Positions 1 through 5,309 of a stretch of 8,177 nucleotides of DNA are shown one piece after another. The notes below the pieces were generated by a model, which worked only from the letters and a program-made list of their open reading frames with translations, ran no database searches and was not told the DNA's origin. The DNA lies in assembly GCA_029779995.1 (NCBI GenBank), contig JAKOZM010000502.1, forward strand, positions 1 to 8,177, read 5' to 3'. Origin of the DNA: Actinomycetes bacterium. GTDB lineage: Bacteria > Actinomycetota > Actinomycetes > S36-B12 > UBA10799. Position 1 is the stretch's first letter; each line of letters opens with the position of its first letter. Both the position numbers and the translations under genes were made by a program.

Positions 1-930
1 GGCCTGGCCGACGACCTGCTCACCAACACCCTGCTCACCGCCCACTGCCCGGTCGTGATGTTCCCCGCCATGCACACCGAGATGTGGGAGCACCCGGCGA
101 CCCGCGCAAATGTGGCCACGTTGCGTGAGCGCGGCGTCCTGGTCGTCGATCCCGATTCGGGTCGCTTGACCGGTGCCGACTCAGGTCCGGGTCGTCTGCC
201 CGAGCCGGAGGCCATCGCCTGGATCGTGGCCGCGGCGTTGGCCAAGGGTCATGATCTGCACCCCGACCTGCGCGGCCGGCACATCGTCATCAGCGGCGGG
301 GGCACCCGCGAACGCCTCGATCCGGTCCGTCATATCGGCAACCGCTCGTCGGGTAAGCAGGCAATGTCGTTGGCGGCCGCCGCGGTGTCCCGGGGAGCCC
401 TGGTGACCCTCATCCGAGGTGATGTCGACGTCCCGACCCCGGCGGGTGTCGAAGTGATCGACGCGCTGACCGCCGACGATATGTTGCAGGCGGCCCGCGA
501 TCTGCGCGACGACGCCGATGCGATCATCATGGCCGCGGCGATTGCCGACTTCCGAGCCGAGTCGCTGCCCGACGCGAAGATCAAGAAGGGCGAGGAGGCC
601 ATCCTCACCCTCAGTCTTGTCCAGAATCCCGATGTACTGGCCACCCTTGTCCAGGAGCGCTCGGGGGCTGCCCCGCTGCTGGTGGGATTCGCGGCTGAGA
701 CTGGTGACGCTCACGCAACCTGGCTGGAACTGGCCGAGGCGAAGTTCGCGAAAAAGGGGTGCGACGTCATGGTCGCCAATCCTGTCGGGCATGAGCGGGC
801 GTTCGGCGCTGACGACAACGAGGCTGTTCTGCTTCTTGGTGGGGGTATCACCGAGGAGGTGCCCACCGCCAGCAAGATCGTGTTGGCCCACCGGGTCCTC
901 GACGCCGTGGCGGACCGCCTCAGCGACTAG
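1..930 (+). CDS. coaBC: Bifunctional CoaBC (PPC decarboxylase / PPC synthetase), 5' truncated
   Basis: The frame is open from base 1 and ends at TAG 928-930, leaving 309 residues; the usual length is about 400, so roughly the first 95 residues lie to the left. The protein makes two consecutive cytosolic steps of coenzyme A synthesis: CoaB joins cysteine to 4'-phosphopantothenate using CTP, and CoaC decarboxylates the product with FMN. The visible N-terminal part is the end of the flavoprotein CoaC domain, including PAMHTEMW (codons 67-90), the family's PxMNxxMW motif with His for Asn. The CoaB domain starts near base 280, with GGGTRERLDPVR and GNRSSGK, then MAAAIADFR, the KIKK loop (577-588), GFAAETGD and FGADDNE near the end, all hallmarks of the synthetase. 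The first ATG of the open frame (base 58) is internal to the CoaC domain and is not the start. Identification is firm. Confidence 0.96.
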   Translation, partial: GLADDLLTNTLLTAHCPVVMFPAMHTEMWEHPATRANVATLRERGVLVVDPDSGRLTGADSGPGRLPEPEAIAWIVAAALAKGHDLHPDLRGRHIVISGGGTRERLDPVRHIGNRSSGKQAMSLAAAAVSRGALVTLIRGDVDVPTPAGVEVIDALTADDMLQAARDLRDDADAIIMAAAIADFRAESLPDAKIKKGEEAILTLSLVQNPDVLATLVQERSGAAPLLVGFAAETGDAHATWLELAEAKFAKKGCDVMVANPVGHERAFGADDNEAVLLLGGGITEEVPTASKIVLAHRVLDAVADRLSD

Positions 931-976
931 GTGCCGTTCTGATTGCCGAGGGCGAGTTTCGTAACCGTCCTGGCTG

Positions 977-1001
977 TCCCGGTCGCAGTGGGTCGCCGGG
1001 A
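977..1001 (+). terminator. Weak candidate terminator hairpin after coaBC
   Basis: A six-pair perfect inverted repeat (TCCCGG and CCGGGA) around a 13-base loop, starting 46 bases after the coaBC stop. There is no T-tract behind it. A hairpin of this size is expected by chance fairly often in GC-rich DNA, so position is the main argument for it. Confidence 0.2.
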
Positions 1002-1067
1002 TGATGGCGTGGCTGGGCCTGCGAGTGGCCCGTCCGGTTGCATGAAGGGTCGAAGATGTCATTGGGA

Positions 1068-1109
1068 CGCACGAAACGTGCGCGTGACTGACATAACCCG
1101 ACCTCGGGT
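1068..1109. repeat. Two tandem perfect palindromes
   Basis: CGCACG-AAA-CGTGCG (1068-1082, six pairs, three-base centre) is followed 13 bases later by ACCCGA-CC-TCGGGT (1096-1109, six pairs, two-base centre). Both are perfect and unusually tight. As DNA they could be operator sites; as RNA they would form two small neighbouring hairpins, possibly the end of the coaBC transcript. The two half-site sequences are unrelated, so they are not two copies of one operator. Confidence 0.45.
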
Positions 1110-1230
1110 GGCCATCCAGCGCGAGTTCACCAGCCGCTCCCCGGTCATGCGGGATCGTTTGGCGAAATACTCAGATGGGTCCTCTGGCGGGCTCCGCAGC
1201 GCCGCGCCGACGCGCCTTTCTCGTCAGACA

Positions 1231-1261
1231 CTGCTCGTCCGGTAGGCGGATATGCGATACT
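1231..1261 (+). promoter_or_regulatory. Candidate rne promoter (extended -10)
   Basis: TGC followed by GATACT (1253-1261) fits an extended -10 element (TGN plus a TATAAT-like hexamer, four of six matches). The only -35 candidate is CTGCTC at 1231-1236, a poor match with a 19-base spacer, but extended -10 promoters tolerate weak -35 boxes. A start near base 1268 would give a leader of about 217 nt. No better promoter is visible closer to the start codon at 1485. Confidence 0.4.
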
Positions 1262-1267
1262 GACGGT

Positions 1268-1484
1268 GGTTGATTACCCCTGGTGGAGTGACAACCGGTG
1301 ACGCTGAAGTGTTGCCCTGGAGCGCCAAGAACGTTCCTGAATGTGTGCGGCTGGTGCGTCACCGCCAAAATGGAAGCTTTGTGTTTGGTTGCGGCCAAGC
1401 ACCAACGAGTGGGTGAGAACCGCTCGTCAGGCGGCACGAATGGTGCAGCGACGAGTGGTGAAGACCCGGAATCGGGAGAACCCG
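1268..1484 (+). promoter_or_regulatory. Structured 5' leader of rne
   Basis: This stretch precedes the rne start codon and is visibly less GC-rich than the genes around it. Reading it as RNA, I find successive hairpins. (1) GGTTG/CAACC, 1268-1272 with 1292-1296. (2) A seven-pair stem with one bulged T, 1349-1356 with 1360-1366. (3) An eight-pair stem with one G-U, 1381-1388 with 1395-1402. (4) An eight-pair stem with one G-U, 1405-1412 with 1420-1427. (5) GCAC/GTGC, 1434-1437 with 1443-1446. (6) A start-codon hairpin, 1471-1486. The sequence ACGAGTGG occurs at 1405 and again at 1451, so the arm 1420-1427 has two possible partners. rne mRNA of E. coli has a long structured leader used for feedback by RNase E; a similar role here is inference. 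Individual hairpins could arise by chance. Confidence 0.45.
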
Positions 1485-1507
1485 ATGGACGAAGAGGTCC
1501 GCGATGA
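1298..1507 (+). CDS. Possible Cys-rich upstream ORF in the rne leader (69 aa)
   Basis: GTG 1298 follows GGTGGAG (1282-1288) at a normal ribosome-binding distance of nine bases, and the frame runs 69 codons to TGA 1505-1507, overlapping the first 23 bases of rne in another frame. The peptide starts MTLKCCPG and has five Cys: residues 5, 6, 17, 20 (as CGWC) and 29. I recognise no family. Third positions are not GC-biased as in the neighbouring genes, so selection on the peptide itself looks weak; the act of translating it may matter more. Ribosomes crossing its 3' end would unfold the hairpin covering the rne start codon. Cys-codon-rich leader peptides are known attenuators in mycobacteria, but their Cys codons and layout need not correspond to these. 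It may equally be a chance ORF. Confidence 0.3.
   Translation: MTLKCCPGAPRTFLNVCGWCVTAKMEALCLVAAKHQRVGENRSSGGTNGAATSGEDPESGEPDGRRGPR
1471..1486 (+). promoter_or_regulatory. Hairpin covering the rne ribosome-binding site and start codon
   Basis: ATCGGG (1471-1476) and CCCGAT (1481-1486) are perfectly complementary around the loop AGAA. The hairpin contains the Shine-Dalgarno GGGAG (1474-1478) and the first two bases of the ATG (1485-1487), so folding would hide both. The same CGGG (1473-1476) can instead pair with CCCG at 1465-1468 around a GAAT loop, which would free the ATG but still pair part of the Shine-Dalgarno. Confidence 0.45.
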
Positions 1508-3563
1508 TCAGCAGGCGAGTACAACGAGTGCAGGCGGGCGCCCACGACGGCGCCGGGCTGCGGGACGGCCAGCAGGTCCGCCCGAGGCGCATCCGCAGTC
1601 AGCACCAGCAGAATCCGACACACCCGCCGAAGACAGTGGCGAACCCGAGACGCGCCCGGCGGACCTGACCCCGTTCGTGCCGGCTCCGGTGCCCGCGGTG
1701 CCAGTCAGTGCCACTGACCCATTCCACGTCGGAGCCTTCGAGCCCGTGCCCGAGGAGGTGGCTGATCTCTTCGAACTCGATGAGGAGGACGCCATCACCT
1801 TCACGCCGGTGTTCCTGGCCCCGGAGATCGACGCCGAGGAGGTGGAGGTCGAGAAGGAGCCCGCCGGGCGCCGCACCCGCAACCGGAAACCCAAGCAGCA
1901 GCCGGGTAAGGCAGATGTCACCTCGGGCGACGGCGATGACAAGCAGGCCAAGGCCGACAAGCCCAGCAAATCCGGCGCCCCCCAAGAGGCCGACGCCGAT
2001 GCGGACGCCGATCGGGAGAGCAGCAGTCGCCGTCGGCGCAGGCGGCGCCGGCGCGGGGCGGGCGGCGACGACGCCGACGAGGAGACCAGTAAGGACGAGG
2101 TGACCTCCGTCAAGGGGTCCACCCGATTGGAGGCCAAGCGGCAGCGCCGCCGAGAGGGTCGTGACGCGGGCAGGCGCCGCTCGCCGATCGTGTCCGAGGC
2201 CGAGTTCCTTGCTCGCCGGGAAAGCGTCGATCGGGTCATGGTCGTGCGGGGAACCGAGGACCGGACCCAGATCGCGGTACTCGAGGACAAGATCCTCGTC
2301 GAGCATTATGTGACCCGCGAGCGCAACGCCAGCATGATCGGCAACGTGTACTTGGGCAAGGTGCAGAACGTCCTTCCCAGCATGGAGGCGGCCTTCATCG
2401 ACATCGGCCGTGGCCGCAACGCGGTGTTGTACGCCGGTGAGGTCAACTGGGAGGGGGCCGGCCTCGAGGGCCAGCCCAAACGCATTGAACTCGCTCTGCA
2501 ACCGGGGGACAGCGTCCTGGTTCAAGTGACCAAGGACCCCGTCGGACACAAGGGTGCTCGGCTGACCAGCCAGATCTCCCTGCCGGGGCGCTACCTGGTG
2601 TACGTGCCCAACGGCCGGATGACCGGGATCAGCCGCAAACTGCCGGACAAGGAGCGCACGCGGTTGAAGAAGGCGCTGCGGGCAGCGCTGCCTGAGGACG
2701 CTGGTGTCATAGTGCGCACCGCCGCCGAGGGCGCCACCGAGGAGCAACTGGCCTCGGATGTGAACCGGCTGGCCGCCCAGTGGGACAGCATCAACGAGAA
2801 GACACAGAGCGCCAAGGCGCCGTCGCTGCTCAATTCCGAGCCGGATCTTGCGATCCGGGTGGTGCGCGACATCTTCAACGAAGACTTCCACCAGTTGATC
2901 GTGGCCGGCTCACAGGCGCAGGACACCATTGAGGAGTACGTGAAATGGGTCGCGCCGGAACTCGCCGAGCGCGTCTCGCGCTGGACCGGCGCCGACGACG
3001 TGTTCGCGCACTACCGGGTGGACGAGCAGATCACCAAAGCGTTGGACCGCAAGGTTCTGCTGCCCAGCGGCGGTTCGCTGGTCATCGACCGAACCGAGGC
3101 CATGACGGTCGTGGACGTCAACACGGGCCGGTTCATCGGACAGGGCGGCAACCTCGAGGAGACGGTGACCCGCAACAACCTGGAGGCTGCTGAGGAGATC
3201 GTGCGCCAACTGCGGCTGCGCGACATCGGCGGGATCATCGTGGTCGACTTCATCGACATGGTTCTGGAGTCCAACCGCGATCTTGTGGTCCGCCGTCTCG
3301 TGGAGTGCCTGGGCCGGGATCGCACCAAGCATCAGGTCGCCGAGATCACCTCCTTGGGCCTGGTGCAGATGACGCGCAAGCGCCTCGGCCAAGGGCTGCT
3401 GGAGACCTTCAGCGAACCGTGCGAGCACTGCAACGGTCGCGGCGTGCGAGTGCAGACCGAGCCGGTGGGATCCAGGCGGCGCCGTCCCCCCGGGCCCATC
3501 CCGGGTGCCCCGGCCAAGAAGGCCGAGGACGGCGAGTCGGGCGAGCAGGAGCAGCCCGCCTGA
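1485..3563 (+). CDS. rne: Ribonuclease E/G family endoribonuclease
   Basis: A single-strand-specific endoribonuclease for mRNA decay and rRNA/tRNA processing, 692 residues from ATG 1485. Residues 1-250 are disordered and charged: RRRR at about 21-24 with RPAGPP soon after, an acidic stretch with alternating Ala-Asp, nine consecutive Arg at 182-190 and further RKR clusters. The catalytic core starts near 252 (MVVRGTEDRTQIAVLED). The S1 RNA-binding region includes GNVYLGKVQNVLPSMEAAF from 286. The metal-binding DNase I-like site has VVDVN (Asp544, Asn546) and VVDFIDM (Asp588). The Zn-link Cys pair is C646-x-x-C649, 58 residues after Asp588, as in E. coli RNase E (D346 to C404). Only about 43 residues follow, so the scaffold-like tail is N-terminal. 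The start is chosen for GGGAG at 1474-1478; in-frame ATGs at 1341 and 1440 have weaker sites and would add 48 or 15 residues. Translation may be controlled by the leader. Confidence 0.95.
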   Translation: MDEEVRDDQQASTTSAGGRPRRRRAAGRPAGPPEAHPQSAPAESDTPAEDSGEPETRPADLTPFVPAPVPAVPVSATDPFHVGAFEPVPEEVADLFELDEEDAITFTPVFLAPEIDAEEVEVEKEPAGRRTRNRKPKQQPGKADVTSGDGDDKQAKADKPSKSGAPQEADADADADRESSSRRRRRRRRRGAGGDDADEETSKDEVTSVKGSTRLEAKRQRRREGRDAGRRRSPIVSEAEFLARRESVDRVMVVRGTEDRTQIAVLEDKILVEHYVTRERNASMIGNVYLGKVQNVLPSMEAAFIDIGRGRNAVLYAGEVNWEGAGLEGQPKRIELALQPGDSVLVQVTKDPVGHKGARLTSQISLPGRYLVYVPNGRMTGISRKLPDKERTRLKKALRAALPEDAGVIVRTAAEGATEEQLASDVNRLAAQWDSINEKTQSAKAPSLLNSEPDLAIRVVRDIFNEDFHQLIVAGSQAQDTIEEYVKWVAPELAERVSRWTGADDVFAHYRVDEQITKALDRKVLLPSGGSLVIDRTEAMTVVDVNTGRFIGQGGNLEETVTRNNLEAAEEIVRQLRLRDIGGIIVVDFIDMVLESNRDLVVRRLVECLGRDRTKHQVAEITSLGLVQMTRKRLGQGLLETFSEPCEHCNGRGVRVQTEPVGSRRRRPPGPIPGAPAKKAEDGESGEQEQPA

Positions 3564-3608
3564 CTGCCTGCGGGGCATTACCGGTACGCAGCGGGGTAGG
3601 TCTGCGGC

Positions 3609-5183
3609 ATGCCCACAGACATTGCAGACGCCGTTGTCATCGGCGCCGGTCCGAACGGACTCGTCGCCGCGAACGCCTTGGCCGAGGCGGGCTGGGATGT
3701 GGTGCTGCTGGAAACCAACGACGAGGTGGGTGGCGCGGTCCGCAGCGGTCAGGTGACCGCACCGGGGTTCGTCACTGACCTCTTCAGCGCGTTCTACCCC
3801 CTGGCTGCGGCCAGCCCTGTGATCAGGGACTTGGAGTTGGCCAATTTCGGTCTGCACTGGGTCAGCGCGCCGGCGGTACTGGGACATGCGCTGCCAGACG
3901 GCCGGGCCGTGGTCCTGCACCGCAACCCCGAGCACACCGCCGCCAGCGTCGCCGACTTTGCTCCTGGCGACGGGCAGGCCTGGCTGGACCTGTTCGCCAC
4001 CTGGGAGCGCATCCGCGATCCTCTGCTGGACGCCTTGTTCACCCCGTTCCCGCCCATGGTCGCCACGTCGAAGGTGCTGCGCCGATTAGGAGCGACGGGG
4101 ACCCTGGACTTCGCGCGGATGGCCGTGTCTCCCGTCCGCCGCTTTGCACAGGAGCGGTTTGCGGGGGAGGGGGCGGCGCTGTTGCTCGCCGGCAATTCCC
4201 TGCACAGCGATCTGACCCCGGACGCGGGCGGCAGCGGTATCTTCGGATACCTGCTGGCCATGCTCGGCCAGGATGTCGGCTTCCCGGTGCCGCAAGGAGG
4301 GGCAGGTCAACTGGCTGCGGCACTGCGGCGGCGCGCCGAAGCGTATGGAGCCAGGGTGCTCTGCGGGCAGCGGGTGACCCGCATCGACGTAGTGGGCGGA
4401 CGTGCCACCGCGGTGCACACTGCAGATCGCACGGTGCAGGCGCGCCGTGCGATTCTGGCTGACGTCAGCGCGCCGGCGCTCTACCGGGAACTGCTGCCCG
4501 AACAGAGCCTGCCGGCCGCGTTCCTACGCGAACTCGACCGCTTCCAATGGGATAACGCCACACTGAAACTGAATTGGGCGCTGGCTGGGCAGATCCCCTG
4601 GAAGAACGGGGCCCTGGCCGATGCGGGCACAGTCCATCTGGGTGTGGACAACGACGGGCTGGTGGGTTATGCCGCTGACCTGTCGACCGGGAAGTTGCCG
4701 CGCGATCCGTTCGTGCTCCTCGGACAGATGACCACGGCGGATCCGCTGCGCTCACCGGCGGGCACCGAGTCAGTTTGGGCCTATACCCACGTGCCGCAGG
4801 GCGTGGCTGCGCACCCTCAGATCGAACGTATGGAGCAGGCGATCGAGGACGTCGCGCCGGGGTTCCGGGACCTCGTGCTGGCCCGTCATGTGCAGACCCC
4901 CCACGACATGCAGGCAGCCGATGCGAATCTCGTCGGCGGCGCCCTGAACGGGGGGACCGCGGCCCTGCACCAGCAGCTCTTCTTCCGCCCGACCGTGGGG
5001 CTCGGCAGACCCGAGACACCCCTGGCCGGCCTCTACCTGGCCAGCGCGTCCGCACATCCCGGCGGCGGGGTCCACGGTGCCCCCGGGTGGAATGCGGCGC
5101 TGTCGGCCCTGCGTGCCAACGGCCGGTTCGGTGCCGTTCGTCGTCGCCTGCTGCGGTCGGCCTGGGGTCGCATCGTGCGCTGA
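3609..5183 (+). CDS. NAD(P)/FAD-dependent oxidoreductase, phytoene desaturase-like
   Basis: A 524-residue flavoprotein of the CrtI/PYROXD2-like group (COG1233 type). The N-terminus has the Rossmann fingerprint IGAGPNG (G12-x-G14-x-x-G17) ending at Glu35, which should bind the FAD ribose, then the family's VGGAVRSG (40-47). A second FAD-contacting stretch lies near the C-terminus: GLYLASASAHPGGGVHG (474-490), typical of desaturases and isomerases acting on carotenoid- or polyprenyl-like substrates. There is no signal peptide or clear membrane helix. It starts 45 bases after rne with GGGGTAGG (3593-3600) eight bases before the ATG, so it may be read from the rne transcript. It converges on the SDR-SRPBCC gene. 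True CrtI clusters normally include a phytoene synthase, which is absent here, so I do not call it crtI. The substrate is unknown. Confidence 0.88.
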   Translation: MPTDIADAVVIGAGPNGLVAANALAEAGWDVVLLETNDEVGGAVRSGQVTAPGFVTDLFSAFYPLAAASPVIRDLELANFGLHWVSAPAVLGHALPDGRAVVLHRNPEHTAASVADFAPGDGQAWLDLFATWERIRDPLLDALFTPFPPMVATSKVLRRLGATGTLDFARMAVSPVRRFAQERFAGEGAALLLAGNSLHSDLTPDAGGSGIFGYLLAMLGQDVGFPVPQGGAGQLAAALRRRAEAYGARVLCGQRVTRIDVVGGRATAVHTADRTVQARRAILADVSAPALYRELLPEQSLPAAFLRELDRFQWDNATLKLNWALAGQIPWKNGALADAGTVHLGVDNDGLVGYAADLSTGKLPRDPFVLLGQMTTADPLRSPAGTESVWAYTHVPQGVAAHPQIERMEQAIEDVAPGFRDLVLARHVQTPHDMQAADANLVGGALNGGTAALHQQLFFRPTVGLGRPETPLAGLYLASASAHPGGGVHGAPGWNAALSALRANGRFGAVRRRLLRSAWGRIVR

Positions 5184-5209
5184 GGGATCCGGCTGCCGCC
5201 GGGAACACT

Positions 5210-5238
5210 GGTCCTCATGGCGCGCCCCTTGAGGTACC
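5210..5238. terminator. Candidate bidirectional terminator in the convergent gap
   Basis: GGTCCTCA (5210-5217) pairs with TGAGGTACC (5230-5238) through eight pairs and one bulged T, around a 12-base GC-rich loop. It lies 27 bases after the oxidoreductase stop and 72 bases beyond the minus-strand stop, the only gap where two transcripts meet head-on. On the plus strand it runs into a pyrimidine-rich stretch with three CCCCTT/CCCTT repeats rather than a T-run. The rest of the gap (5184-5309) shows nothing else I can name. Confidence 0.35.
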
Positions 5239-5309
5239 CCTTCCCCTTCAGGCCATGCCTGCGGCTGGGGGCGGGAGACTCGTGATGATCTTGCTGTTAC
5301 GCACCAATG

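Larger units (their letters stand above)
931..1250. other. Gap between coaBC and the rne promoter, no convincing gene
   Basis: About 320 bases without a credible coding region. A forward frame of about 100 codons from TTG 943 exists, but it has no ribosome-binding site, no recognisable motif and mixed third positions. I see no tRNA T-loop or other known RNA. What it does contain is inverted repeats: TCCCGG/CCGGGA (977-982 and 996-1001, 13-base loop), GGGCC/GGCCC (1015-1019 and 1027-1031), and the two tight palindromes listed separately. None is followed by a T-run. One or more may terminate coaBC transcription, since U-poor terminators are common in high-GC Gram-positives, but this is inference. 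Confidence 0.5.

Noticed and set aside
181..1062. Minus-strand open frame of 293 codons opposite coaBC
   Set aside because: It mirrors the codon structure of coaBC on the other strand, has no recognisable motif, and such antisense frames are usual in high-GC DNA.
1172..1222. GC-rich stretch ending in CGCGCCTTTCT as a rho-independent terminator before the rne promoter
   Set aside because: No clean stem of more than four pairs precedes the short T-run.
943..1245. Small forward frame of 100 codons after coaBC
   Set aside because: No Shine-Dalgarno, no recognisable motif, and composition typical of non-coding sequence.
1341..1484. 48-residue N-terminal extension of RNase E from ATG 1341
   Set aside because: ATG 1341 has no good ribosome-binding site, the extra residues use atypical codons, and ATG 1485 has GGGAG at proper distance. 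ATG 1440, with a weak AGGCGG, remains a lesser possibility.
1599..2891. Minus-strand open frame of 430 codons opposite rne
   Set aside because: A shadow of the RNase E reading frame; its residues are mostly reverse complements of the Arg/Asp/Glu-rich tail, and no family is recognisable.
2910..3935. Minus-strand open frame of 341 codons spanning the end of rne and the start of the oxidoreductase
   Set aside because: It crosses the boundary of two well-supported forward genes and has no domain or ribosome-binding site of its own.
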